Position numbers and translations under genes: made by a program. From positions 209,336,254-209,400,253 of the forward strand of contig NC_061509.1 of assembly GCF_022539505.1 (NCBI RefSeq): 64,000 bases of DNA. Direction: 5' to 3'. The notes under the pieces were generated by a model, which was given only the letters and a program-made list of their open reading frames with translations, did no database searches and was not told where the DNA came from. The DNA comes from Lolium rigidum (lineage: Eukaryota; Streptophyta; Magnoliopsida; Poales; Poaceae). Below, one piece after another: positions 34,956 through 46,946 of this stretch. How positions within the stretch are numbered: the stretch's first letter is position 1; each line of letters starts with the position of its first letter.

Positions 34956-35715
34956 AATAAGAGTTGAAGCAAAAGAGAGCATCAAAAAGCAAATTCAAAA
35001 AACATTTAAGTCTAACCCACTTCCTATGCATAGGAATCTAGTACACAAATAAATTCATGAAGAACAAAGTGACAAGCATAAGAAGGTAAAACAAGAGTAA
35101 CTTCAAAATTTTAAGCATATAGAGAGGTGTTTTAGTACCATGCAAATTTCTACAACCATATTCTCCTCTCTCATAATAATTTTCAGTAGCTTCATGAACA
35201 AACTCAACAACATAACTATCACATACAGCATGCTTTTCATGATTCACAAACACATAAATTTTATCAAGCTCAAAAATAGTTGGATTAAAACTTTCAAACC
35301 CACTTTTATCAATAATGTAACAAGATGGTTGATCAATCTCAAGAGATATGGGACTCATAGATAATATCAAGACCTCTCCAATCCCAATTTCATTAGTAGT
35401 ACAATTGATATTATCAAGTAACATAGGACCATCATCAAGAGCTTTATCATAAACATTTGCTACGCAAAACTCTTTAGTACCATGCATTTCAACATCAGGC
35501 ACAAACAAAGCATTATCATAAGATTTATCAAAGTAGCATGGATTATCATGAATAACAGTAGCATAATTATTCTCACAAGTTTTACTCATAGGGAATATTT
35601 CAAGAGAATCCACATGATCATAACATTCATCCGCCTTTGGTAAGCATGGAGGACAATCAAACAGTGTAAGAGATAAAGAGTTACTCTCATTAGAAGGTTG
35701 GCATGGGTAGCTAAT
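34956..35715 (-). mobile_element. interior of the outer gypsy element, left of the nested insertion
   Basis: Resembles 39850-40120 of the nested element (shared acaaaagagagcatcaa and cttcctatgcata words) and contains the continuation of the outer element's reading frame. Ends with CTAAT, the left copy of the nested element's target duplication. Confidence 0.85.
35038..35715 (-). pseudogene. outer gypsy element's orphan ORF, C-terminal part (split by insertion)
   Basis: The open frame runs from the insertion point down to 35038. It is acidic, then ends with FVHEATENYYERGEYGCRN, HGTKTPLYMLKILKLLLFYL and MLVTLFFMNLFVY, a hydrophobic segment of about 25 residues that could span a membrane. The same ending, with conservative changes, closes the ORF at 39836-40573. 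Across the nested element the frame continues at 42273-42410, where it encodes an acidic 13-residue repeat. I know no function. It is not gag, protease, integrase or reverse transcriptase by any motif seen. Confidence 0.7.
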
Positions 35716-37240
35716 TGATGTCTACGGGAGCTTCTATTCTTGTAGACAGTGTTGGGCCTCCAAGTGCAGAGGTTTGTAGAACAGCAGCAAGTTTCCCTTA
35801 AGTGGATACCCAAGGTTTATCGAACTCAGGGAGGAAGAGGTCAAAGGTATCCCTCTCATGCAACCACTGCAACCACAAAGCAAGAAGTCTCTTGTGTCCC
35901 CAACACACCTAATAGGTGCACTAGTTCGGCGAAGAGATAGTGAAATACGGGTGGTATGAATAAGTATGAGCGGTAGCAACGGTGCCGAGAAAAGTGCTTG
36001 GCGCGTAGTTGATGGTGGTGGTATTGCGAGCAGTAGTAACGCAGTAAAACGATAAACAAGCGGTAGTAACTCAGCGGTAGTAACGCGATAGTAGTAAACA
36101 AGCGGTAGTAACTCAGCGGTATTTAGGAACAAGGCCTAGGGATTAGACTTTCACTAGTGGACACTCTCAACATTGATCACATAACAGAATAGATAAATGC
36201 ATACTCTACACTTTTGTTGGATGATGAACACATTGCGTAGGATTACACGAACCCTCAATGCCGGAGTTAACAAGCTCCACAATAATGCTCATATTTTGGT
36301 AACCTTTAGTGTAAGATAGATCAACACGACTAAACCAAGTACTAGCATAGCATGCACACCGTAACCTTCATGCATATGTAGGAGGAATAGATCACATCAA
36401 TACCATCATAATGATAATTAACTCCACAATCTACAAGAGATCATGATCATAGCCTACGACAAGAACCACACGGTGCACACACTAGTCACCTTTACACACG
36501 TGCAGGAGGAATAGAACTACTTTAATAACATCACTAGAGTAGCACAAATTGTGATACAAACTCATATGAATCTCAATGAGATCATTGTATTGAAGTACAT
36601 GGAAGAGAGATGAACCACATAGCTACCGGTACAGCCCCGAGCCTCGATGGAGAACTACTCCCTCCTCATGGGAGCAGCAGCGGTGATGAAGATGGCGGTG
36701 GAGATGGCAGCGGTGTCGATGGAGAAGCCTTCCGGGGGCACTTCCCCGCTCCGGCAGGGTGCCGGAACAGAGACTCTGTCCCCCAGATCTTGGCTTCGCG
36801 ATGGCGGCGGCTCTGGAAGGTTTTCCGTATCGTGGTTCTTCGCCTCAGGGTTTTCGATCCAGGGGCTTTATATAGGCGAAGAGGCGGCGCAGGAGGGTCA
36901 ACGGGGGGCCACACCATATGGCGGCGCGGCCGGGGCCCGGCCGCGCCGCCCTATCATCCGGGGTCCACGGGCCCCCCTCCGGCGGCTCTCGGGTGTTCCG
37001 GATGCTTCCGGGAAAAATAGGAACTTTGGCGTTGATTTCGTCCGATTCCGAGAATATTTCGTTACTAGGATTTCTGAAACCAAAAACAGCGAGAAAACGA
37101 GAGCGGCACTTCGGCATCTTGTTAATAGGTTAGTTCCGGAAAATGCACGAATATGACATAAAGTGTGCATAAAACATGTAGATAACATCAATAATGTGGC
37201 ATGGAACACAAGAAATTATCGATACGTTGGAGACGTATCA
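35716..37240 (-). repeat. 3' LTR of the nested gypsy element
   Basis: On the minus strand it begins tgatacgtctccaacgtatc and ends ...cccgtagacatca; 1525 bp. TATA box on the minus strand at 36875-36866 (ctatataaag). Confidence 0.95.
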
Positions 37241-37256
37241 GCATCCCCAAGCTTAG
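37241..37256 (-). other. polypurine tract of the nested gypsy element
   Basis: The minus strand reads ctaagcttggggatgc directly before the 3' LTR; second-strand DNA synthesis starts at such a tract. The same 16-mer also occurs inside the element at 39130-39145 and 39189-39204. Confidence 0.85.
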
Positions 37257-39835
37257 TTCTGCTCGTCCCGAGCAGGTAAAACGATAACAAGGATAATTTC
37301 TGGAGTGACATGCCATCATAATCTTGATCATACTATTTGTAAAGCATATGTAGTGAATGCAGCGATCAAAACAATGTGTATGACATGAGTAAACAAGCGA
37401 ATCATAAAGCAAAGACTTTTCATGAATAGTACTTCAAGACAAGCATCAATAAGTCTTGCATAAGAGTTAACTCATAAAGCAATAATTCAAAGTAAAGGTA
37501 TTGAAGCAACACAAAAGAAGATTAAGTTTCAGCGGTTACTTTCAACTTGTAACATGTATATCTCATGGATATTGTCAACATAGAGTAATATAATAAGTGC
37601 AATAAGCAAGTATGTAGGAATCAATGCACGGTTCACACAAGTGTTTGCTTCTTGAGGTGGAGAGAAATAGGTGAACTGACTCAACATTGAAAGTAAAAGA
37701 ATGGTCCTTCAAAGAGGAAAGCATCGATTGCTATATTTGTGCTAGAGCTTTGATTTTGAAAACATGAAACAATTTTGTCAACGGTAGTAATAAAGCATAT
37801 GCATCATGTAAATTATATCTTATAAGTTGCAAGCCTCATGCATAGTGTACCAATAGTGCTCGCACCTTGTCCTAATTAGCTTGGGTTAACACTGATCATC
37901 ATTGCATAACATATGTTTCAACCAAGTGTCACAAAGGGTACCTCTATGCCACCTGTACAAGGGTCTAAGGAGAAAGTTCGCATTGGATTTCTCGCTTTTG
38001 ATCATTCTTCAACTTAGACACCCATACCGGGACAACATAGACAACGAGATAATGGACTCCTCTTTTAATGCTTAAGCATTCAACAACGATTAATATTCTC
38101 ATAAGAGATTGAGGTTTTATGTCCAAACTGAAACTTCCACCATGATTCATGGCTTTAGTTAGCGGCCCAATGTTCTTCTCTAACAATATGCATACTCAAA
38201 CCATTTGATGTGAAAACCGCCCTTACTTCAGACAAGACAAACATGCATAGCAACTCACATGATATTCAACAAAGAGTTGATGGCGTTCCCCAGTAAACAT
38301 GGTTATCGCACAACAAGCAACTTAATAAGAGATAAAGTGCATAATTACATATTCAATACCACAATAGTTTTTAAGCTATTTGTCCCATGAGCTATATATT
38401 GCAAAGGTGAATGATGGAATTTTAAAGGTAGCACTCAAGCAATTTACTTTGGAATGGCGAGAAAATACCATGTAGTAGGTAGGTATGGTGGACACAAATG
38501 GCATAGTGTTGTTTGGCTCAGGATTTGGATGCATGAGAAGTATTCCCTCTCGATACAAGGTTTAGGCTAGCAAGGCTTATTTGGAACAAACACAAGGATG
38601 AACCGGTGCAGCAAAACTCACATAAAAGACATATTGAAAACATTATAAGACTCTACACCGTCTTCCTTGTTGTTCAGACTCAATACTAGAAATTATCTAG
38701 ACCTTAGAGAAACCAAATATGCAAACCAAATTTTAGCATGCTCTATGTATTTCTTCATTAATGGGTGCAAAGCATATGATGCAAGAGCTTAAACATGAGC
38801 ACAACAATTGCCAAGTATCACATTACCCAAGACATTTATAGCAATTACTACATGTATCATTTTCCAATTCCAACCATATAACAATTTAACGAAGGAGAAA
38901 CTTCGCCATGAATACTATGAGTAGAAACCAAGGACATATTTGTCCATATGCTACAGCGGAGCGTGTATCTCTCCCATAAAGTGAATGCTAGGATCCATTT
39001 TATTCAAACAAAACAAAAAACAAAAACAAACCGACGCTCCAAGAAAAAGCACATAAGATGTGGCCGAATAAAAATGTAGTTTCGGGGGAGGAACCTGATA
39101 ATTTGTTGATGAAGAAGGGGATGCCTTGGGCATCCCCAAGCTTAGACGCTTGAGTCTTCTTGATATATGCAGGGGTGAACCACCGGGTGCATCCCCAAGC
39201 TTAGAGCTTTCACTCTCCTTAATCATGTTGCATCATACTCCTCTCTTGACCCTTGAAAACTTCCTCCACACCAAACTCGAAACAACTCATTAGAGGGTTA
39301 GTGGACAATAAAAATTAACATGTTCAGAGGTGACACAATCATTCTTAACACTTCTGGACATTGCATAAAGCTACTGGACATTAATGGATCAAAGAAATTC
39401 ATCCAACATAGCAAAAGAGGCAATGCGAAATAAAAGGCAGAATCTGTCAAAACAGAACAGTCCGTAAAGATGGATTTTATTAGGCCACCAGACTTGCTCA
39501 AACGAAAATGCTCAAATTGAATGAAAGTTGCGTACATATCTGAGGATCACTCACGTAAATTTGCATAATTTTCTGAGTTACCTACAGAGAATTAGACCCA
39601 GATTCGTGACAGCAAAGAAATCTGTTTCTGCGCAGTAATCCAAATCTAGTACTTACTTTACTATCAAAGACTTTACTTGGCACAACAAAACTCAAAACTA
39701 AGATAAGGAGAGGTTGCTACAGTAGTAAACAACTTCCAAGACACAAATATAAAACAAAGTACTGTAGCAAAATAACACATGGGTTATCTCCCAAGAAGTT
39801 CTTTCTTTATAGCCATTAAGATGGGCTCAGCAGTT
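37257..39835 (-). other. long non-coding interior of the nested gypsy element
   Basis: About 2.6 kb with no open frame beyond chance. Parts reappear as diverged copies at 55356-55739 and 57364-58242, so this untranslated region is shared between family members and may hold packaging or RNA-processing signals. Confidence 0.7.
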
Positions 39836-40573
39836 TTAATGATGCACTCGCAAGAGATAGTATGTGAAACAAAAGAGAGCATCAAGAGGCAAATTCAAAA
39901 CACATCTAAGTCTAACATGCTTCCTATGCATAAGAATCTTGTAAATAAACAAGTTCATGAAGAGCAAAGTAACAAGCATAGGAAGATAAAACAAGTGTAG
40001 CTTCAAAAATTTCAGCACATAGAGAGGCATTTTAGTAACATGAAAATTTCTACAACCATATTTTCCTCTCTCATAATAACTTTCAGTAACAACATGAGCA
40101 AACTCAACAATATAACTATCACATAAAGCATTCTTATCATGAGTCTCATGCATAAAATTATTACTCTCCACATAGGCATAGTCAATTTTATTAGTTGTAG
40201 TGGGAGCAAATTCAACAAAGTAGCTATCATTATTATTCTCATCAAGTATAGGAGGCATAGTATAATCACAACAAAATTTACTCTCCAAAGTAGGTGGCAC
40301 CAAAAGACCACTATCATTATAATCATCATAAATAGGAGGCAAAGTATCATCAAACAAAATTTTCTCCTCAATGCTTCGGGGACTAAAAATATCATGAAAA
40401 CCAGCTTCCCCAAGCTTAGAACTTTCTATATCATTGTCAACAATGGTGTTCAAAGCGTTCATACTAATATTACTACCAGCATGCAAAGAAGATTTTATAG
40501 GTTTTTTAATTTTCGCATCAAACAATCCAAGTTTTAAATCAGGAAATAGAATAAGAAGCTCACTCTTGTACAT
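39836..40573 (-). CDS. orphan ORF of a gypsy-type element, 245 aa, unknown function
   Basis: The only ORF of the element, about 140 bases after the primer-binding site. It starts MYKSELLILFPDLKLG, is acidic and Asp/Asn-rich in the middle (IYDDYNDSG, DENNNDSYFVEF), then has a conserved block YYERGKYGCRNFHVTK and a hydrophobic segment LYVLKFLKLHLFYLPMLVTL continuing LFMNLFIY, followed by a basic stretch KILMHRKHVRLR. No gag, protease or polymerase motif is visible. Homology of its last 70 residues to the ORF at 35038-35715 in a separate element, with mostly conservative differences, suggests selection on the protein in the past. A membrane-anchored accessory or a decayed env-position ORF are guesses only. 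Confidence 0.7.
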   Translation of the reverse strand: MYKSELLILFPDLKLGLFDAKIKKPIKSSLHAGSNISMNALNTIVDNDIESSKLGEAGFHDIFSPRSIEEKILFDDTLPPIYDDYNDSGLLVPPTLESKFCCDYTMPPILDENNNDSYFVEFAPTTTNKIDYAYVESNNFMHETHDKNALCDSYIVEFAHVVTESYYERGKYGCRNFHVTKMPLYVLKFLKLHLFYLPMLVTLLFMNLFIYKILMHRKHVRLRCVLNLPLDALFCFTYYLLRVHH

Positions 40574-40708
40574 TATGCCAAACTAGTGTAAACAAGAAAC
40601 AACAAGATGCAATTGCAGGATCTAAAGGAAATAGCTTTGAGCACACACACAACGGCGCCGGAAAAATACTTTACCGGGACCGTAGTATGAGTGCCTTTTT
40701 ACCTTTCC

Positions 40709-40725
40709 TCCCCGGCAACGGCGCC
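40709..40725 (-). other. tRNA-Asp primer-binding site of the nested gypsy element
   Basis: The minus strand reads ggcgccgttgccgggga, complementary to the 3' end of plant tRNA-Asp. A partial second copy (aacggcgccggaaaaatact on plus) lies at about 40651-40670. Confidence 0.88.
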
Positions 40726-40736
40726 GGAAAAGTGCT

Positions 40737-42268
40737 TGATGTCTACGGGAGCTTCTATTCTTGTAGACGGTGTTGGGCCTCCAAGTGCGAGAGGTTTGTA
40801 GAACAGCGAGCAAGTTTCCCTTAAGTGGATACCCAAGGTTTATCGAACTCAGGGAGGAAGAGGTCAAAGGTATCCCTCTCATGCAACCCTGCAACCACAA
40901 AGCAAGAAGTCTCTTGTGTCCCCAACACACCTAATAGGTGCACTAGTTCGGCGAAGAGATAGTGAAATACAGGTGGTATGAATAAGTATGAGCGGTAGCA
41001 ACGGTGCCAGAAAAGTGCTTGGCGCGTAGTTGATGGTGGTGGTATTGCAGCAGATAGTAACGCGATAGAAACAATAAACAAGCGAGTAGTAACTCAGCGG
41101 TAGTAACGCAGTAGTAGTAAACAAGCGGTAGTAACTCAGCGGTATTTAGGAACAAGGCCTAGGGATTAGACTTTCACTAGTGGACACTCTCAACATTGAT
41201 CACATAACGAGAATAGATAAATGCATACTCTACACTTTTGTTGGATGATGAACACATTGCGTAGGATTACACGAACCCTCAATGCCGGAGTTAACAAGCT
41301 CCACAATAATGCTCATATTTTGGTAACCTTTAGTGTAAGATAGATCAACACGACTAAACCAAGTACTAGCATAGCATGCACACCGTAACCTTCATGCATA
41401 TGTAGGAGGAATAGATCACATCAATACCATCATAATGATAATTAACTCCACAATCTACAAGAGATCATGATCATAGCCTACGACAAGAACCACACGGTGC
41501 ACACACTAGTCACCTTTACACACGTGCAGGAGGAATAGAACTACTTTAATAACATCACTAGAGTAGCACAAATTGTGATACAAACTCATATGAATCTCAA
41601 TGAGATCATTGTATTGAAGTACATGGAAGAGAGATGAACCACATAGCTACCGGTACAGCCCCGAGCCTCGATGGAGAACTACTCCCTCCTCATGGGAGCA
41701 AGCAGCGGTGATGAAGATGGCGGTGGAGATGGCAGCGGTGTCGATGGAGAAGCCTTCCGGGGGCACTTCCCCGCTCCGGCAGGGTGCCGGAACAGAGACT
41801 CTGTCCCCCAGATCTTGGCTTCGCGATGGCGGCGGCTCTGGAAGGTTTTCCGTATCGTGGTTCTTCGCCTCAGGGTTTTCGATCCAGGGGCTTTATATAG
41901 GCGAAGAGGCGGCGCAAGAGGGTCAACAGGGGGGCCACACCATATGGCGGCGCGGCCAGGGCCCAGGCCGCGCCGCCCTATCATCTGGGGTCCACAGGCC
42001 CCCCCTCTGGCGGCTCTCGGGTGTTCTGGATGCTTCCGGGAAAAATAGGAACTTTGGCGTTGATTTCGTCCGATTCCTAGAATATTTCGTTACTAGGATT
42101 TACGAAACCAAAAACAGCGAGAAAACGGAAGCGGCACTTCGGCATCTTGTTAATAGGTTAGTTCCAGAAAATGCACGAATATGACATAAAGTGTGCATAA
42201 AACATGTAGATAACATCAATAATGTGGCATGGAACACAAGAAATTATCGATACGTTGGAGACGTATCA
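40737..42268 (-). repeat. 5' LTR of the nested gypsy element
   Basis: 1532 bp; same ends as the 3' LTR. The promoter TATA box on the minus strand is at 41900-41891 (ctatataaag), with a GC-rich leader region downstream. Confidence 0.95.
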
Positions 42269-42459
42269 CTAATCCATTCTTCCTCCTTGTGTTCATCACT
42301 CTCCTCTTCTTTTTCATCCAATGAGCTTTCAGGTTCATCAATTTCCTCCTCTTTTTCATCCAATGAGCTTTCAGGTTCATCAATTTCTTCTTCCACAGGT
42401 CCCAGGTGAACTTATGAGTAGAGCTATGCCTCCCCGGCAACGGCGCCAGAAAACAGTCT
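42269..42459 (-). mobile_element. outer gypsy element, start of interior with primer site
   Basis: Begins with CTAAT (second copy of the nested element's duplication). A duplicated word of about 40 bp (catccaatgagctttcagg, starting near 42318 and 42358) encodes, on the minus strand, a repeated acidic peptide (IDEPESSLDEKEEE). The primer-binding site tggcgccgttgccgggga occupies 42448-42431. Confidence 0.85.
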
Positions 42460-43990
42460 TGATAACCCACAAGTATAGGGGATCGCAACAGTCTTCGAGG
42501 GAAGTAAAACCCAAATTTATTGATTCGACACAAGGGGGGTACAGAATACTTATAAGCCTTAACAACTGAGTTGTCAATTCAGCTGCACCTAGAAAAGCAC
42601 TAGTAACAGGGGTGATGTGAAAGTAGCAGTAATATGAGAGCAGTAGTAACAGTAACACAGCAGCCATAATCGTAATATGAGAGCAATGGCACCGGAAAAT
42701 AGTTGATACTACTTCCAATGACATGTAGAACAAGTATATGATGATGAGAGATGGACCGGGGTTCCCAGCTATCTACACTAGTGGCAACTCTCCAATAACA
42801 AGTGTTGGGTGAACAAATTACAGTCGGGCAATTGATAGGATTGAAATAGCATTAAGACAGAACATCAAGATCATTAATTATGTAGGCATGTTTTACATAT
42901 ATAGTCATACGTGCTCGCAATGAGAAACTTGTACAACATCTTTTGTCCTACCAGCCGGTGGCAGCCGGGCCTCTAGGGAATCTACTGGAAATTAAGGCAC
43001 TCCTTTTAATAGAGCACCGGAGCAAAGCATTAACACTCTGTGAAAACATGTGATCCTCATATCTAAGCCTTCCCCTCCAGTTGTCCCAATTTCTATCACT
43101 TTGGGGACTTTGGTTCCGGACATAGACATGTGCATACAACTTGTAGATACAATCTAAGCAATAAGTATAGAGCTCAAATCTAAGATCATGCCACTCGGGC
43201 CCTAGTGATAAGCATTAAACACAACAAGATTGCAGCAACAATAAGTTCATAAACTTTGTAGATAGACAATCATAACGTAACAATCCATCGGATCCCGACA
43301 AACACAACACTAATTACATCAGATGAATCTCAATCATGTAAGGCAGCTCATGAGATCATTGTATTGAAGTACATGGGGGAGAGAATACCAACTAGCTACA
43401 GCTAGAACCCGTTGTCCATGGGGGAACTACTCACGGAGCATGATGGAGGCGGTGGCGATGATGGAGATGGCTTCCGGGGGCACTTCCCCGTCCCGGCAGG
43501 GTGCCGGAACAGAGACTTATGTCCCCCGAAACGGAGTTTTCGCGATGGTGGCGGCGCCCCTGGAGTCTTTCTGGAGTTTCATCCAAAGGTATTGAGTTTT
43601 TAGGTCGAAAGGGCTTATATAGGAGAAGAGGCGGCGCGGGAGGGGCAACAGGGTGCCCTCCCCATAGGCCGGCGCGGCAAGGGGCTGGCCCGCGCGGCCC
43701 TATGGTGTGGGGGCCCCAGGCCTCCCCTCTGACTCCCCTTCGGTGTCATGGTCCGTCTCGGTGAATTGTGATCTTTGGTCTTCGTTTCGTCGAATTCCGA
43801 GAATATTGCCCGAACAGCCTTTCTGGAACCAAAAACAACGAGAAAACGAGAACCGGCACCGTGGCATCTTGTTAATAGGTTAGTTCCGGAAAACGCATAA
43901 AAACATTATAAAGTGCAAGCAAAACATGTAAGTATTGTCATAAAACAAGCATAGAACATCAGAAATTATGGATACGTTGGAGACGTATCA
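42460..43990 (-). repeat. 5' LTR of the outer gypsy element, 1531 bp
   Basis: Minus strand: tgatacgtctccaacgtatc start at 43990, end ...gtgggttatca at 42460, 11 bases before the primer site. Its 5' half resembles the other TGATACGT LTRs; its 3' half differs. Minus-strand TATA (tatataag) near 43612-43622. The matching 3' LTR should lie in or beyond the gap at 34856. Confidence 0.9.
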
Positions 43991-44524
43991 GAGCTCCTGG
44001 CGGTGTCGGCCGAGCGCGGGAAGGGTCAGAACGGCGGTGACAGCGAGGTGGCCGTGGGCTAGGGTTAGCCCTCGCGGCGCAGAGAAGAGGAGAGGGGAAG
44101 AAGGGCGGCGAGCGAGGGTTCTCCATGGCGGCGGGCGGCCTTTATAGGCTGCCAGGGGGCGGCGGGAGGCATCCTGGCCGCCGGCGCCATCGACGGCAGC
44201 GCGGGCGCCAGGCAGCTGCCTGCGTGCGTGCGGGGAAGAAGACAAGGGGGAATTTTGTGAAAACCCCCCCTAGTCTTTCGGGTTTTCTCTGGAAAATAAA
44301 AACATGAGAGATTTTGATGTTTTTAGGGTATTTTAACTCAAATTTTGAGGGGATTTTCCACCAAAATTTTCTTAGAACAAAACTACAACCATTTGCAAGA
44401 TTGTTTCATAACATTTTGTGTAAAAAATCTCAAATTAAAATGCAGATGCATGCCATGCACATGAACAAACCAAGATTTATTTATTTTGCAAAGTTGGTCT
44501 GTTACAATCTTACCACATCTTGCT
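43991..44524 (-). mobile_element. fragment of another LTR-like sequence
   Basis: GC-rich leader with a minus-strand TATA-like ctataaagg near 44144, preceded (on that strand) by an AT-rich stretch. This promoter/leader architecture suggests a gypsy LTR, but no ends are visible. It abuts the outer gypsy LTR on one side and a gypsy RNase H fragment on the other. Confidence 0.45.
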
Positions 44525-46946
44525 AGCCTAAGACGACACCTATTGCATAATCGCTAGCATCACACATTATTTCAAATGGTTCCCTCCAATTAGGAGGTTG
44601 TATAATGGGTGCTGTCACTAATGCTGCTTTTCACTATTTAAAAGAAGTGATACATTAATTATCAAAAATAAAAGGGACATCCTTTTGAAGTAAGTGAGTT
44701 AATGGGGCAGCTAGATTAGCAAAGTTTTTAATAGAACCCAGCATGTCCAACAAAATTTTGTTATCCTTTAACCTCTCGTGGTCTAGGTAAATCCATTAGT
44801 GGTTCAAATCCTGACTTATGTATTTCAATCCCTTTCTCAGAAATTTTATGTCCAAAGACCTTACATTCTTTTACGATGAAACGACATCATTCACAATTAA
44901 GGACTAACTTTTTTTTACATTCCTGCAAAACTTGATCAAGATTGTAGAGGTATTTATCGAAAGTATTATTGTAAACAACAAAATCATCCATAAGTACTTC
45001 CACGGTGTTTTCAACAATTTTTCAAAGATTTTTAGAACACATTCTTGAATGGTTGTAGCAGCATTACAAAGGCCAAGGTAGTAATTTATAAGCATAAGCA
45101 CCATATAGGCAAGTAAAAGTTGTTTTCTCTTGGTCTTCAGGTTGGATGAGCATTTGGGTATACCTTGAATAACCATCAAGAAAGCAATAATAAGAGCTGT
45201 ATGAAAGCCTTTCTAAGACCTGCTCCATCAAGAGTGGTGGCTTATGAACTTTCTTAGTATCTTTATTAAACTTACATACTATAGCCAGTTATAATACTTG
45301 TAGGAATAAGGCTGTTCTCACCATTTCTAATGATAGTTATTGCTCCATCTTTCTGGATACAATGGGCAGGACTTACCCATTTATTATCCAAAATTTGTTA
45401 AATTATATCAGCATCAAGTAAACGAATGACTTCTTTCCTTATGACTTCTTTCATTTTGGGATTCATTATTTTTTTTGCATGTACGAAGGATTTAGTATCA
45501 TCTTCCATGATTATCTTATGAGTTATTATTGAAGGATCTATGCCTTTAATATCTTTAAGAGAATACCCGAAGACTTTATCATGCTTAATAAGAACATCTA
45601 GCAAAGATCTAACCTCAATGGAAGAAACTCTACTATTTGTTATTACTGGAAATTTCTTCTCTTCATCAAGAAATTCATACCTTAAGTCCTCATGAAGAGT
45701 TTTTAATTCTAAAGGTGGTGGATCTTCATCTCCTTTCCTCACCAATTCTTCATACACAGAGTCTCGAAGGTCTTGTGCTTCTGCAGAATTGTTCAAAATA
45801 TCATCTAGTTCTTTCTTACCTTCGTCGTTTAGGATTGACTCATCATTGGTTAGAATTCTTTCTGGATCATTCTGAGGAATATTAAAGTAAATAGCAGCCA
45901 ATTCCTCAATGTTCTTCTCCTCTTTAATTTCAACTTTATTTTCATAAGGGAATTTCTTTAATTCTTTGAATTTGACGCTTAATTCCTCTTCTGCAAGCTG
46001 CAAATACATAACCTCCTTTTTGCTATCAATATTTAGCTTAGTTAGAAAAAAAAGGGTGCTCCTAATATGATTGGACAAAAATGGCCTTGCATTATATCAA
46101 TAACGTAAAATTCTATTGGGTAAACAAAATCTTCAACCGTAATGTAAGCATTGCGATGAATACCATGGCATTTTTGAGGGTTCTAAGTCATGATCATCCA
46201 GGTAATAAAAACATAAAGTATAATCATGATAAGGGAGAATGTTTATATTTGAGCTTTGATCTCTCATACCCTCAAAATCAATTTCTCCTAGCTTAAATTT
46301 AATACTTTTATACCTTTCATTTTTACCTTGTGGCTTTCCTCCTGTAAGTTGAGAGGACTTCCGATTAATCCGTACTTTCTCACCTTCAATGCCTTCAGGT
46401 TCCAGGAGCTCCTTTCCTATGTCTATGTTCGTCTTGGTTGCCCCTAGGTTTCTAGTCAACTTCTTAGGCTTCCTGTTCCACACTTCCTCTTTCTGCTTTA
46501 TCTTGAGTGGGCATGGTAACTCTTCTGGTTGGCACACCTTCGCTTCAACCTGCTGCCCTATCGTGATTTTCTTAAGAGATTCATTAATGGAATAAGGTTC
46601 ATAATGTTTCCAATAATTTGGGAGTCGTAGATGTTTAGCATAATTCTTAACAATTTGCATGATGTCTTTAGGCGGAAGCTTGTTATTAACAAGTAATTCA
46701 GCAACCTTTCTAGACTACATAAAATTATGAATATATTCTAACTCTACTAGAGACTTTGAATCAGGTTCTTCACTTTCTTTCAGAATCTTATCTTTGTGTA
46801 TGGTTTGTATTAAGTCCCAAGCCTTATCAACTCCATACTCAGAAAAAGATCCATCAGTAAGTAAATCTAATAAACTCAATTCTCCAAATTAATTCCTGCA
46901 TAGAAAGTATGTATGATTAACCAAGATGGGAAATCATGATGAGGAC
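44525..46946 (-). pseudogene. Athila-like gypsy gag/protease-RT-RNase H pseudogene
   Basis: Minus strand, N- to C-terminal: gag/protease linker region (46660-46133, with SKMPWYSSQCLHYG at its end); the pre-RT region (46078-45398) with LRYEFLDEEKKFPVI, HDKVFGYSLKDIKGIDPSII and NPKMKEVIRKEVIRLLDADI; RT blocks KWVSPAHCIQKDGA (about 45370), LDGYSGYTQM and TTFTCLYGAYAYK (about 45180-45090), catalytic EVLMDDF (MDD at 44991-44983); then RNase H start ALVTAPIIQPPNWREPFEIM and CDASDYAIGVVLG, ending abruptly at about 44525. Several stops and frameshifts separate the blocks. The linker strings match the plant Athila lineage. Integrase is absent, cut off at the 44525 junction. A solo LTR interrupts its gag at 46947. 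Confidence 0.85.

Larger units (their letters stand above)
35716..42268 (-). mobile_element. complete non-autonomous gypsy-type LTR element, 6553 bp
   Basis: Two LTRs in the same orientation (3' LTR 35716-37240, 5' LTR 40737-42268) bound a 3.5-kb interior. The perfect 5-bp duplication CTAAT lies at 35711-35715 and 42269-42273. A tRNA-Asp primer site follows the 5' LTR and a polypurine tract precedes the 3' LTR. The interior has one ORF (39836-40573) and otherwise no coding potential: no gag, protease, integrase or reverse transcriptase, so it must be mobilised by a related element. The LTRs look nearly identical by eye, with scattered substitutions and 1-2 base indels, which points to a recent insertion. 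Confidence 0.95.
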
